DNA from: Xylaria sp. FL1777
Taxonomy: Eukaryota; Ascomycota; Sordariomycetes; Xylariales; Xylariaceae
Length of the DNA stretch: 40,543 nucleotides
Reading direction: 5' to 3'
Assembly (NCBI GenBank): GCA_022578965.1
Contig: MU400798.1
Coordinates: 1 to 40,543 of the forward strand
Numbering within the stretch: position 1 is the stretch's first letter; each line of letters starts with the position of its first letter. Shown in pieces: positions 11,301 to 23,860 of the stretch. The position numbers and the translations under genes were made by a program. Below the pieces are notes generated by a model. The model had not been told where the DNA came from and ran no database searches. It saw only the letters and a list, made by a program, of their open reading frames with translations.

Positions 11301-14202
11301 TATAGCTAACTTATATAAACTATTTTTAATAAGTTTTAAGATTTTTATTACAAGCTAGCTATTTATATTAATATTAATACTTATATATTTAAAAAGCTAA
11401 TAATTAAGTTTTAAAGTTTAAAGCTATATTATTGCTAGCTAAAAACACGTTATAATTATATAAAAAAAAATTAGCAATATGTTTTTTATAAACAAGCTAA
11501 AAAAAAAACGCTTATATAAATTAATTAATATTATATTATATTATTGTTTTATTTTTAGCTATTGTTTTAATTTAGTATAACTATTAGCTTTTTAGCTTTA
11601 GGTTTTTTGTTAAAACGTTATATAAAAATACTTATTAGCGCAAAAAACATATAAAGATTTATTTTTTTGCTTAAAAAGCTAATTTGCAATTTATTTATGT
11701 TTTTATAGTAAAAAACAATACTAAAAAAAAAAAACATAAAAAAAAAAAATAAAAATTCTTAAAACTAAAATTTAAGTATTTAAGCAATACTATTTAAAAT
11801 TTAAAACGTTTTTTAGCTACTTTTTTATTGTTTTTAAAAAAGAAATATAATTTAAACAAAAAACAAGAAAAAAAAAACTATATATATACATATAAAACTA
11901 AAAGCTTTATAAAGCAAATAAAGCATTTAGTAAGCATTAAAAAAGTAAAAAAAAGCGCTTATAAAATAAAGAAAGTTTTATTATAAAAAATGCAATAAAT
12001 TTAATAGCTTAAAAAAGTATAAAAAAGCTAATATAATTATAAACATTAAAAAAACGTAGTAATAATAAATTAAGTTTGCTATACTAATAATAATATAAAT
12101 AATGCAGCAAAACTAGCTATAATATAAAAACTTATAATAAAAATATAAAAATAAGTAATAAATTAAAATCTAATTAATTTTTAATAATAAATGCTTTAAT
12201 TATAAAATTATTAATAATTAAACTTAATAAAATAGTAAAAAATGCGTTGTTTACTTATAAACTACGTTAAATATTAAAAGTTATTATAAACATATAAAAA
12301 ATTGCTAAAAATATATAATATTTATAGCTATATAATAAATAACTTTATAACTACTAGTTATAATATAGTTTTAAACTAGCTATTTAAACTAAAATTAAAT
12401 GTTTTATTTAAAAATATTAATAGCTTAGTTATAAAACTAATAATTGTTATGCTATTTATATTATATGTTTATATGCTTTAAAAAATCTATATAGTAGCAT
12501 ATATATAAATATTTTTATAACTATTAGCTTTATAGAAAAGCTATTAGTATTTTTAAATAGCTTTTTTTATTTAAAACTAAATAATATATTTTTTATTAAA
12601 ATATAATAAATAATTATAAAGTTATTTGTTATATAGCTATAAGCATTATATATTTATATTAATTTTTTATATATTTATATTAATTTTTTATATATTTGTA
12701 TTAATTTTTTAAAAAAATTGCTATAAATATATAACGCTTTTATTAGCTTTATTTTAAAAGAGTAATATATACTATATTTTTTTATTTACTTAATGTTATT
12801 TATTTTTTATTTTTTTTTATATATTTTGTTAATTTAATTCTATTTATATACTTTATTTTATTAATATTAAAAATATATTTATTATATATTTTAATTTTGT
12901 AATTTTAATTAACTTTTATATTATATAATGTTTTTTTAAGCTTTTAAGCTTTAATTGTTTTATAAGCGCGCTTTTATTTTAAATAATTTATTTTATTATT
13001 AAAAAAAACAACATATATTTTGTTATTTTTTTTTTGTTTACTTTTGCTATATAATAAGCTATTTACTGCTTTTATAACTACTTTAATTTGTTAATTTTTT
13101 GTATTTAGTTATAATAGCAATAATATTTTTTTATGTTATAGCTTTAGTAATAATAATGCTTATTTTTACTTTTTTAGTACTGTTTTATATTTATATAGCT
13201 ATAAAAAGCTTAATAAACTAGTATAAAAAAACTATACTAATTATAAGATTTTTTTTAGTAATACTTTTTATAACTTATTAAAGCTTTAATATATATAAAT
13301 ACTTATGCTTAGCTTAAAAACTGGTTTTATTTTTGTTTTTTTAATATTTTAGTTTATTAAACTATTTTATATTATTAGCTTATTAACTGCTACTTAAAAA
13401 AAATTTAAATTAGCTTTAAAATTAGTTTATAAAGTTATAAAAAAAGGTTAATAGTTTTTTATAAACTTAGTTTGTTTATATAAACATATATATTAATAAA
13501 AATATAAACAAAAGTAATTATTATTAAATTTAAATAGCTATAATTTTTTTTTTTTATATTTATTGCTTTAAAGTTTATTAATAAAGTTATTTATACTAAG
13601 TTTAATTAAAAGCGCTTTATTTATAATAGCATTACTTAAATAAACTTTTTTTATGCTAGCTTTATTATTTAAAGCAAGCATTTTGTTAGCTAGCTATTAT
13701 TTACTATTTTTAGTTCTAAAAATTATTTTTAACTTATTTATTTTAAGCAATTTATTTTTTATAGCTAATATGCTTTTTAATTATGTTAATTTATTTATAA
13801 AAAATAATAGATTTAGTATTGCTAAAAATTATTTATATTTGTTTAAAGAACAACTAATTTAATTTTTTATTTAATATAACTAATTTAAACAAGTTAAAAA
13901 AAGCAAAAGCAAAAAACTTTAGCAATAAAAGTTTTAAAAAACTAGCTATAAATAAATAGTTATTATTAAAGCTATAAATAAAGATTAATAATTATTATAA
14001 CTATATAAAAATATAAAACATTATTAGTATAATTATAGCTTTAACTTTAAATTTTTTTGCTTACTTTTTTTTTTATAAGCTTATAAACTTAATAAAAGCA
14101 ATTATTAAATTAACTAGCTATTAAATTAATATTTAAGCTTAAAATATTTAAAGCATAATAAAATAATAACATAAAAAGTTTATTTTTATTTAAAACAATA
14201 TT
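11301..14202. other. AT-rich interval, probable transposon remains
   Basis: The left part probably holds the N-terminal half of the pogo-like element on the - strand, but no helix-turn-helix motif could be read. The 69-codon frame at 13653-13862 (+) is hydrophobic and has no family signature. Many TATA-type words occur. Apart from the 21-bp array at 12649 I see no structure. Confidence 0.45.
12649..12712. repeat. 21-bp tandem array, 3 copies
   Basis: TATATTTATATTAATTTTT repeats with the AATTTTTT start at 12661, 12682 and 12703, exactly 21 bp apart. The only clear variation is TTATATT against TTGTATT in the third unit. Confidence 0.85.
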
Positions 14203-14870
14203 TAAATTTTTAATACTTAATTATAATTTTGTAAGTTTATATTTTAATATTAAATAATTAAAATTACTAAAATTAGCATAGCAATTTTAACTTATTAAAT
14301 AGCTAGCATTTTATTTATAAAATATAAATATAACAAAAAATATAAAAACTAGTAATATTATAATAACATAGTAATATTTTAACAAAAAACGTAAAACTAA
14401 CAAACTTGCTAATTTAAAAAAAATTATAAATAAGCTTATAAAACTAGTATTATAACTATTAATAAATAAAAAGTAAGCAAAAAAACTTTCTTTTTAAAAA
14501 AACACAAAAAAAGCGCAGTTAGTATGCTTAATACATAATATAGCAAAAAATTAGCATAAAGCAAAAACTAGCAATAAAAATAAAAAAAAACAAAAAAAGA
14601 AAAAAAAAAAGCAAATAAAAGAAAAAAAACCAGCAAAAAGCTTTTTTATGTTTTTTAGTAAAGCAAAAAGTCTAAAAGCTTTAAAAAAAAAAGTTCTTTT
14701 GCTTTTTAACCTTATTTTTTGTTTAGTAAGCTAATTAATAAAAACTAATATTTATAAAATAGTAAAGCTTTAAAGTAGTAGCATAAATATTATTACATAA
14801 AGTTTTTATTTAGCTTTTTATATAGGTTTTTTTATAAGTATACAAATAAAAAAACAGCGTTATTAAGCTA
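14203..14870 (+). mobile_element. short internally deleted derivative of the LINE
   Basis: The first 360 bases align with 5303-5690 of the full-length LINE: leader plus the first 50 or so ORF1 codons, still in the same reading register (NKKRKTNKLA). The remainder aligns with about 10100-10433 of its 3' UTR. The junction at about 14575-14640 lies in A/purine-rich sequence. The 4.4 kb between, including the zinc knuckles and all of ORF2, is missing. A leader segment of about 55 bp and the terminal 7-bp hairpin are also absent. Keeping both ends is unlike ordinary 5' truncation. It suggests either a non-autonomous element mobilised by the LINE or a single deleted copy. Confidence 0.8.
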
Positions 14871-15068
14871 TATAATAAGTTTTTTTTACTTTATAATACT
14901 AAGTGCAAAAAAAAAGCAAATATAGCGCATTTAACGTTTTGCTATAAATATTTATATTTTATTTAAGCTACGTTTTTTTTTTTGTTTTTGTTTAAATTTT
15001 TTATTATAATAACTTTTTGTATTTTATAACTGCTTTTTTTTTTTTTTTAATATTTTTTTTTTACTAAG

Positions 15069-15238
15069 AACTATTATTATTATTATATTGTTTTATAACT
15101 GCTATTATTATTTTATTATTAAATAACTGCTATAATTATTATATTGTTTATTAATTGTTATAATTATTATATTATTAATTAACTGCTATTATTATTATAT
15201 TATTAATTAATTGCTATAATTATTATATTATTAAGTAA
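15069..15238. repeat. 28-bp tandem array, 6 copies
   Basis: AACTGCTATAATTATTATAT-type units start 28 bp apart (variable base of the ACTGCT word at 15071, 15099, 15127, 15155, 15183 and 15211). Units differ mainly as CTGCT/TTGTT/TTGCT and TATTATT/TATAATT, with constant spacing. No C follows a T anywhere in the array. Confidence 0.85.
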
Positions 15239-15502
15239 TATTACAACAAAAATAAAATATAAATACTAATATTTCTTAAATTAAAACAAAACAACTAAAC
15301 AACAAATTAAAGTTTAAAAAACTTAGTTTTTTTAAAATTAAAAAAGTTATTTTATTTATTAATTATAAATTATTATTACTAAAAAATATGCAGATTTATT
15401 TAGTTTTTTATATTTTTTTACTAAAATTAATGCTTATTAATATATTTATTAAAACATAATTAAAAATAAAAATAAACTAAAACGTTTATAAAATATATAT
15501 AT

Positions 15503-17650
15503 TGTATTACTTGGGCTAACAGTTTATTAGCTATGCCGGTTTTTATTTTTTATATATATAAGTAAAAACTATGCTTATAGGTTAAAAGCAAGCTATAAGC
15601 AGCTTACTTTTTTTTTAGTAGCTAAGTGAAAACATTTTGTATTTATTTCTAAGTTACACTAGTTCTGCTACGATTTTATTAAGTGCTTTGCTTTTTATTT
15701 CTTTGCTTTTAGGTTGTTTGCTTACTTGCATTATGCTATTAACTAGGTATATATACCCTTACGTAGTTACTTTATAGTCTTTTTTTTTCCGTATTTTTTT
15801 TGCTTTATAGTTTGCTTGCTTTAGTATTATTGCTTGCTTTATGCTGCTTGCAGCAGTTTTTTTAGTCCTAGCACTTACTTAGCTAAATATGCTGCTTTTT
15901 TTTCTTAGTTTTTTTTTAAACTTTTTTTTATTGTATTACTAGTGCATTATAGTTTGCTTGCTTTAGTATTACTATTAGCTTTTTGCTACACTAGTTTTTT
16001 TATAACTAAGTTATAACTAAGTTATAAGTAAAGTTAATTGCTTATTACTTTTTAGTTTGCTTTTTGTATATTTATTCTTTGAGCTACTTTTGTGTTTTTT
16101 GCAATAAGCTTACTAAGTAAGCATAGCTTATAAATAGCTTATGCACTAAGCAGTATAAAGTAATAATAAATAATGGGTTATTTTATTTAGCTATTTATGC
16201 TAATTTTTTTTTTTTTTAATTACTAACTTTATTACTTTTACTATTATTACTACTATGTGCTTAACTTATGTTTGCTTTAATATATTAAAATGTCCGGTTT
16301 ATAATATAATTAGTTGTTAATGCGTTACAATTATACAAAAATTTACTTTGTTATAGCTGCTATGCTTTCTGTAGTATATATTTATAATTAGCTTAGCTTA
16401 AGTATATATGCTAACTAGTATTAAGCTTATATATTTAAAGTTATAAGTTATTTTGCTGCAGTTTTTATTAGTTATTTAATTTATAGTATTAAATAAAATA
16501 GCTAATAGCTTGCTATTATATAGTTTAAGCCTTTATAACTGCTTATTGTTATATTTTTTTGCTATAACGCTAATTTTTAAAATAAAAATAAGTGCTTTAG
16601 TGCTTTGCGCTAAAGTATTACTAATAGCTTTAAAATTTATATTTATTAAGCACGCTAAAATGTTTAAGCTATGTTATTACTATATTGCTTATATTACAGT
16701 AGTATATTATGTACTTTTTATTGCTGTTTTTTTTATGCTAACTATATAAAAACATTAATAACTTTTATGCTTGCAATATTACTAGCAAGTTTGCTAAGTG
16801 TTTACAATGCAAAAAAAGCAAAGTAAGCATTAAAAATAGCAGTTATAGTTTTATAAGTACTTTTAACTATATTAATGTTTGTATGTTTTTAAGCTTTATT
16901 TTATGCTTATTTTAACTGTTAAAGTTTTTTTAATCCTAAGTGCTACTAATAATTTTTTAGCTTAAAAGAATTAATAAAGAACTTTAATTGTTTATTAAAG
17001 CTTGTATAGCTGCGCGCTGTTTTTATATTAATAAAAATATTTAAGCTGCACTTATAGCTAGTATACAACTTTAAGTTGCAATTAAAAAAGCAAAAAAAGC
17101 TGCAGCAAATAAAAAAGCTAGAAGTTCTATATAAATAAGCTAGTTAAAGGATATTTACGTAACTTTTAAGGGTTAACATTATTATATATTTAGTAGCTAA
17201 AAGTTTTAGTAAAATTTTAGTGTTTAGTACTTAATAAAGTTGCTTAATTGCTTTGCTTTTTTATAATGTATGCTTTTTAACTTCTGTAGTTCTATGTTTA
17301 TAATTTTGTGTTGCTATTTTTAGTATTTTATTGTGTTATGCTTTACTTTAAAGTTTATAAACGTAAGCTTATAATAAGTAGCCCTTCTAAAACTATAAGT
17401 AGCAAACAGCTTTATAATAGCTGCTTTAGCTCTTGCTTTATAGTTATAGTAAACCTTTTTTAGCTTAAAAAAAAGCTAGTATTAATGCTTAGCTATTTTT
17501 GCTCCGTATTTAAGAGCTTTTATTTTTGTGTTTTTATAGCTATTTATAACTTAATTAGTCCTTTAGTTACGTTATAATAGCTAAGCCTTTTTATATTTAA
17601 AACTTATTTAGCTATTTTACGTGCTTTTTTTAAGTTGCGTAATAACTAGT
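15503..17650. mobile_element. unresolved transposon remnant, partly less decayed
   Basis: The stretch holds more G and C than its surroundings and some sites rare elsewhere (GGGCTAAC, GCCGG, CTCCG, GTCCGG). On the - strand a frame ending at a stop at 15617-15615 reads as a Lys/Ala-rich tail, SARTKKTAASSIKQAI, then ILKQANYKAKKIRK, with few stops over about 90 codons. Basic tails of this type are common at the C-terminus of fungal pogo-like transposases. On the + strand 16960-17150 also reads coherently (FIKACIAARCFYINKN, VAIKKAKKAAANKKARSS). Both cannot be genes, and GC-preserving decay favours Ala/Ser/Lys codons in any frame, so strand and family are unsettled. Possible weak inverted repeats lie at 15501-15540 and 16285-16332. 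Confidence 0.35.
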
Positions 17651-18631
17651 AGCTTAGTTAAAAATTTGTTTGCTTTTTTAATATACTACAAGTAACATTT
17701 ATAAAATAAAAAATATATTAAATTTTTGTTAAAATAATAATAATATTAAATATTTTATTAAATAAAAAAAATATTTATATATTAATAATACTTAAAAACT
17801 TAAAAAACACTTAAAAACTATTGCAATAATTATAAATTAGTTTTATTGTTAATACTTTAATTATTTAAAACTAAAAAAAAAAAGTTAGCTTTAAAAAAAA
17901 CATTTAAAAAATTTTAATTAAACTTAAATAAAGCAGCTTGTATTATTTTAGCTTGCTTTTTTTATTATTTTTGCTTTTTTATTAATGCTTTTTATTTTTT
18001 TTTAATATGCTTTATTTTGTTTAATTTATTTAAAAACTAAAGCTTTTATTAAACTATTTTAATACTTTTTGCTTTTAAAAAACGTTTTTATATATAAAGC
18101 TAAGCTAGCTTGCTTAAAATAAAATTAAAGCTATTTTAAGCTTGTTTTAGTTTTTTTTAAACTAAAAGTAATTATTGCTTTGCTTGCTTTTTTTTTTCTT
18201 TAAAATAATAATGCTTAAAAATTATATTATTAATTAAATTAATTAAAACTTTTAATTTGTTGTAAAAATAACTAGTATATATATATTTAAAGCAATAAAA
18301 CATATTATTTGTTATTTTATATATTAATAATTAATTAAAGCAGCAAAAATAAAGCATAACTTTATAACTAATAAAATTAATAAAAAAAGCAAAAATAAAT
18401 TTTTGCTTTATTTTTAATAAGCAGTTAGTTCTTTTAATACGTTTTAATATTTTAACGCATAAAAAAAAAAAAAAAAATACTTATAAAAAATTGTTAAAAC
18501 AACAATTCTAAAAAAAAAGAAATAATATTACAAAATTAGCACTAAAGTAGCTTTTAAAACAGCTTAATGCTTTTATATATATTTAGTACTTTTTTTTTGT
18601 TAATTAAAACTAAGTTATATAATAGTTTATT
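17651..18631. other. AT-rich interval, no recognisable gene
   Basis: Ordinary decayed sequence with long T and A runs. I see no array, no readable family and no strong inverted repeat. Confidence 0.5.
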
Positions 18632-18708
18632 TAGTTTATTAAACTTATAGTAATTTAGTGCTTATTAAACTTATAGTAATTTAATGTTTATTAAACTTGC
18701 AATAATTT
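18632..18708. repeat. 26-bp tandem array, 3 copies
   Basis: TTATTAAACTTATAGTAATT units with AAAC at 18641, 18667 and 18693, exactly 26 bp apart. Variation is TAGTGC/TAATGT and TTATAGT/TTGCAAT, i.e. mostly transitions. Confidence 0.85.
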
Positions 18709-18835
18709 AAAAAAAAAATTTCTATTTTTTTTACTTTTTTTTTGTTTATATAATTATACTTTTTTTATAATTAATTATTTATTTAGTTTTAGCTTTTTAG
18801 CTATTAATTTTTTTATAATTACTAAGCATTAATCT

Positions 18836-19260
18836 TTTTGTTTTTTAGGTTAAGGTTAGTAGCGTGTTTATGTGTTTAACTTAGTGAAAATTTTTATTGA
18901 TTTTTTTACTAATAGCTTTTATGCCTAATTATCTGCTAGCTTTGCGTGCTTTTATTTTTGCAATTTGCTAGCTTAACGTAACAGTATTTCTGTATTGCTT
19001 TATTTAAAGCTAATCATTTTTTTTTTGCTGTTTAATGTACTTAATTTTCTATATATTGACTTTTTTGCAACACTATAACCTTTTTAATGCACATTATAAA
19101 AATTTGTTTATAAATTCTATTGCTTGTTACTATTGCTTTTTTTTTTTTTTTTTTTTTTTTGTTTTTATTGCATTTGTATTTCTGTTATAGCTTGTTTTTT
19201 TTTAAGTTGCGCGTTATTATTAAGCTTATTTTTTAGTGCTTGTTTAGTGCTTATTTAGCG
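18836..19260 (-). pseudogene. unclassified coding-like remnant
   Basis: On the - strand one frame reads AIVTSNRIYKQIFIMCIKKV, then QKSQYIEN, then TEILLR-ASKLQK-KHAKLA and KKSIKIFTKLNT, interrupted almost only by TAA at sites that would be CAA (Gln) before C-to-T change. The patch also keeps sites rare elsewhere (GATC-like ATCATT, AGTGAAAA, ATTGAC). I do not recognise a family. It could be a transposase or gag remnant, or chance. Confidence 0.3.
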
Positions 19261-19271
19261 CTTTTTTAGCT

Positions 19272-19359
19272 TTTTTTTAGTGCTTTTATTTGTTATATTG
19301 TTATTTTTGCTTGCTTTTTTTTAGCGCTTTTATTTGTTGTATTGTTATTTTTGCTTGCT
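19272..19359. repeat. 44-bp tandem duplication
   Basis: Two copies of a unit starting AGyGCTTTTATTTGTTrTAT, at 19279 and 19323, followed by TGTTATTTTTGCTTGCTTT. The copies differ at two transition sites (AGTGC/AGCGC and GTTATA/GTTGTA). Confidence 0.85.
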
Positions 19360-20297
19360 TTACTGTTTTTTTTATAGCTTAATTATTATGCTTTTATTAG
19401 TTGCTAAACATAATTAGCAAAAATGCAAAAAAGCTTAAGCATAACAAATTGTTAAACTAAAACAAAAAGTTGCTTAACTTTTTAGTTAACTTTATATTTT
19501 TTTTTTCGATTTGTTTTTTAATAAAAACACTTTAGTACTTATATATTTTTATGCTTTTATTTTACTGTTTTTAACTTTTAATTTGCTTTTGTACTACTGT
19601 TATTTTATTTAGAGCTAATTTTGCTTATTTTTTTTTTCTTTTTATAAATGTTTTGTTTTTAATTACTTAATTTTTTTTTATTTATTTTTAAGTGCTATTG
19701 CTACTTTTTACTTTTTTGTTTAGGCAATTTTTAGAACTACTATATATAAATAGCTTTGCTTTTTTAAATTTAAACAATAGTAATGCTATAAATTTTAAAC
19801 TGCTTAAACTAAAACTTTTTTTTTTTTTTGCTTTTTTTGCTTGTTTTTAATTTTAAAGTTTTTTTAGTTCTAGTAACTTAGGCCTTTTTAATAGCAATAA
19901 AAATAATAGCACTGTTTTAAACGCTTTAAAACTAGTTATTTTTTCTTTTTTGATTTTTTTTTTGTTTTTTACGCTTTATATTTTAAATAAGCTTGTTGCT
20001 TTATTGCTTAATTTTCTTTTTACTTTGTTATAGCAAAATTCTTTTGTTTTTATTAGTAGTAAGGCCTTTATTTTTAGCAAAAATTGTTTGCTTATTTTTG
20101 CTTTTTTTTTTTTACTACTGGTTTACTATAATTAGCTTAGCTAGCAGTTTTTTTTTTTATTTAATAATGTGCGTTATTGCATATAGGAATAAATTCTATA
20201 CTTTTATTTTTATTGATGCGACTATAGTATGCTTTATTTTTTGTTTTTTTTGTTTTTTTTTATTTTTATTTGTATTGTTAGCTTGCTTATATTTTTA
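19360..20297. other. T-rich interval, no recognisable gene
   Basis: Long T runs on the + strand. The 101-codon frame at 19993-20298 (+) is almost all Phe, Leu and Cys and looks like a translated T-rich tract. Some GCG and CTA-rich words persist. No family was read on either strand. Confidence 0.5.
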
Positions 20298-20390
20298 AAA
20301 GGGCTTTTAGAAAACGAAATATCTTAAGACCTAAAGTTTTTTTAAAAACTTTAGGTTTTAAAATATTTTGTTTTTTAAAGGCTTTTCCTT
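20298..20390. repeat. near-perfect inverted repeat (arms about 45 bp)
   Basis: CCTAAAGTTTTT (20330-20341) pairs perfectly with AAAAACTTTAGG (20344-20355). The pairing extends outward for about 45 bp per arm. The left arm keeps G and C (GAAAACGAAATATCTTAAGA) where the right arm has the transition-mutated counterpart (TTTTAAAATATTTTGTTTTT read inward). The two-base loop means it could fold into a long hairpin or be two terminal inverted repeats meeting head to head. The following GGCTTTTCCTTTTTTG is also less decayed. Confidence 0.8.
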
Positions 20391-23300
20391 TTTTGTTTTT
20401 TTTAGTCTTAAAGTAGTTAGTTTTTTATAAGCTATCTTTTTTCTTTTTATAGTTTTTGTTTTTATTTTTGGATTTATAATATTAATTCTTTTTTATAAAT
20501 AAAGTAATAAATATAACTAGTTATATATTAAAACATATAACTAATTATTTTATATAAAGCTTTTTAGCTTTTTATATTAATTTTTTAAAATAAAATAATT
20601 TTACTAACCTTTTTTTATTTTATGCTAAGCTAAAAGTGCTACAGATCTTTTTTTAGTATATTTTTTTTAATACTAATAAGCTTAAGCTTTTTTTTTTGTT
20701 TATTAAAGCCTTTTATTATAATATTTACTAATAAATGTATATTATTTGTTAATATAACATTAATAGCTATTTTATATAGCTTTGTTTTTTTGCTGCATTT
20801 TTTTTAGTAATATTTGCTTTAAGTTATTTACCTTTGTTTTAATTTTTTATTTTTTAAAATATATACTGCGTTTTTAACTTAGTAAAACTTTATAAAACTT
20901 AAAATTTGCAGCTTAGCTTTTTTAAATATAGTTTTAATAACTATGTTTATTTTTTTTTTTTTTATTTTTTTTTTATTTTTAAATATTAAACTATTTATTT
21001 GCTATTTAAAATATAAAAACAATTTATAAAGAACTATATGCTACTTGCTTTGTATGCTTTTTGTTTTTTTACGATTATTGCTTAGTACTTTATTAGTTTT
21101 GCTTAAGCTAAAGCAAAAGTAAGCATTTAATAAGCTTTAGCAAAAAGCTTTAGCTTTTTTAAGTATACTTAATTACAATACGTTATTTTATATAAATATA
21201 TAGAACTGTTTTAGGATTACTTTAAAACTTTATATAATTAGTATTTGTTTAGCTATTTTGCTAGCTTTATTTTTTTTTTTTAAAGATATAATATTAAAAA
21301 TATAACTATAAGTTACTTAGCAAAAAGTGCTTTATAAAAATTTTATATAAATTATTTTTTAATAGTAAACTAGTAGTACTTTTATTTTAACGTTATATAA
21401 GTTAACTTTGCTTTTTAAAACGTGCTTTATATTATTAAACCTTTTTATTTAACTAATAATATAATACTTTTGTTTATTTTGCTTAATAAGTTAGCATGCA
21501 TAGTTAAAATAGCTTATAATAATAATAACTTATTTTAAAAATATTGTTTATATTTATATTTGCAATATATGTTTTAAAATATAAAAAAGCTAAAAATAAT
21601 AAAAACTATTTTAGCTAGCTTTTATGTTAAAAAAGTAGCTTTATTTAAAATCAAAGTATATAATTCTTATAAGTAATATATATAAACATTTATAAAAGGA
21701 TTTTATTTTTTTAATTTATTGCAGTTTAACTTGCTGCTTTTTAGTTTAAACTTATTTAAATAATATTACTAAAGCAAAACTAAAATATTAACGCAAAAAG
21801 TAATGCTACTTAATTTTTTTTTTTTTTTTAACGCTTTTTAGTTTTATAAAAGCTAGCTATATTACATATTATTTACTTTATTTAATGCTTTTATGCTGCT
21901 TTATTATAATATACGCTATAAATATTATATGTTTTAATTTTATATTATAACTACTATAAATTTTTATAAACTGTTTTTTTAGTAAATTATTTGCTTGTTT
22001 TTATTAACTAATTTTATTATTTATAACTTTTTTTTTTTTGTTTTAATATGTTAACTAAATAATTTTATGTTTACTTTTGCTGTTTGTTTTATTAAGCTTA
22101 TTAAAAAGCTAGCAATATTTGCACTTTTTAATAATAGTGCACTATTAAAGCAGTTTAATACTATTAAGTGTGCTAAACATATATATATAAACTAAGTATT
22201 GCTTATTTTTTTTAAGCAAACTTACATTAGTAATATTTTTTTTTAAGTATTATAATTATAGCATACTACTTAAAATTATTGCATGCTTAATAAGTTAAAA
22301 AAGCTGTTATAAAAGCTTAGCTTAAAGAACATAGTGCAAAAGTATAATATGCTATAAATATTAAACAATATATTTAAATAGCATATTTTTTAACTTATAA
22401 GTTATGCTTTAAAATAGCTTTGCTTATTTTTTTTTAAGCGTTAAAATTAACTAAAAATAACTTAGCAAAGTATAATGTAAAGTATATTAAACATAAATAA
22501 GCGATTTAAAATAATACTACTAAATAATTTTTAAAATATTGCTAACTATGCTATTATTTTTGCTAAACATTATAAAGCATAGCTATTATGTAATAAAACT
22601 TTTAAGCTTGCATTATAGTTAATTGCTTATATATATAATTTAAAGTTTTTTAAAGCTTATAAGTTATATTTTAAAAAGCTTGGGCTTTTTTATTAAATAT
22701 AATGTAATGTTTTATATAAAAGCTAGCTAAACTATATATAAAGCTACTTTTAACTTTTTAGTTTATTTAATATTTACTGCATTTATTTTTAGGTTTTTAA
22801 TGCTTTAAGCAAAACTAAGGTTAAAAGCTTTTAAGCAAACAAAATAGCGCTATTTAATAGTGCTAACTTTTTATTTTTTGTTTTTGTACAACAGCAAAAA
22901 CTAAAAATAAAAACTTATAACTTTAGTAACTATAATATAAATAAACGTTAAAGCTAAATTATATATATAGCATTAATGTTTAGCGCTTTAAATAATTATG
23001 CTAGTTAATTAAGCAAAAGCTTTGCTTTTTAATATTATAAGGTTTAAAAAGCTTAGCTTGCTATATTTACTAGTAAAAATATTATATGCTTGTTTTTTAA
23101 TAACTAGTTTAACTATTGTTAAGCGTATGCTAGCTTTTATATTTTTATTACGCTAAACTTTAAAAAAACTAAGTTTTTTTATGTTTAATTGTTTAAGCAT
23201 ATTATTACAAAGTTAGATTTTTTTAGTTTTAAGTATAGCTGCTTAAAGCTATTATGCTATAATATAATAAAAAAAAAGCTATTATATAATAATATAAGTT

Positions 23301-23600
23301 ATTTATTTAAAAGAGCTTTAATAGCTATTATATTAATATATTTGCTATAGTTACTTAATTAAGTTTATAATATTGCTATATAAGCATGCTATAATATATA
23401 TTTATATGCTATAATACTTACGTAATAAAAACGTAATGCTTTTTATTTTAGCTTTAATGCTATGCTTTAATATTTATTTAATTATTATAGCAAAAGTTCT
23501 TTATATATGTTTTTTAAACAGCTTTTTTATATATTTATTAAGCAACTTATTATATTTTTTTAATTATATGTATTTTATTTTAGCACATTTTTTAATGCTG
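20391..23600. other. AT-rich interval, no recognisable gene
   Basis: Over 3 kb of decayed sequence. I read parts of both strands without finding a reverse transcriptase or transposase motif, and no tandem array is apparent. GGATTTATAATATT at 20468 and AGATCT at 20643 are isolated less-mutated sites. Confidence 0.4.
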
Positions 23601-23624
23601 CAGAACTATTATTTTTTTTTATTA

Positions 23625-23860
23625 ACTTATTAGCGTAGCTTAAACTAAAAAATTTAAAAGCTAATAGCTTAGTACTAGCATTTAAGTTGCTATATAAAAT
23701 AAGCATGTTAGCAGAAAAAATCTTTATAAAATATGTAGCATTGTATAAAAAGCTAAACATAAAGCTAACTATATAACATAAGCTAGCAAAAAAGCTAACT
23801 AATAGCAGTAAAACTAGCAAAAAAAAAAATAAAATAAACGTTATAAATAATATAAAGCTA
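23625..23860 (+). pseudogene. unclassified coding-like remnant
   Basis: A + strand frame reads KNLKANSLVLAFKLLYKIS, MLAEKIFIKYVALYKKLN, then IKLTI-HKLAKKLTNSSKTS, about 75 codons with one TAA. The mixed, non-repetitive composition is unlike the poly-F/L chance frames. The overlapping - strand open frame (23575-23820) may be its shadow. Family unknown. Chance cannot be excluded. Confidence 0.25.

Noticed and set aside
16510..16749. 79-codon + strand open frame as a gene.
   Set aside because: Leu/Ile/Tyr-rich with no motif, and it lies inside a transposon remnant whose better frames run elsewhere.
19993..20298. 101-codon open frame, + strand, resembling a membrane protein.
   Set aside because: Hydrophobicity follows from T-rich DNA (Phe, Leu, Cys codons). 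Similar frames occur all over the window.
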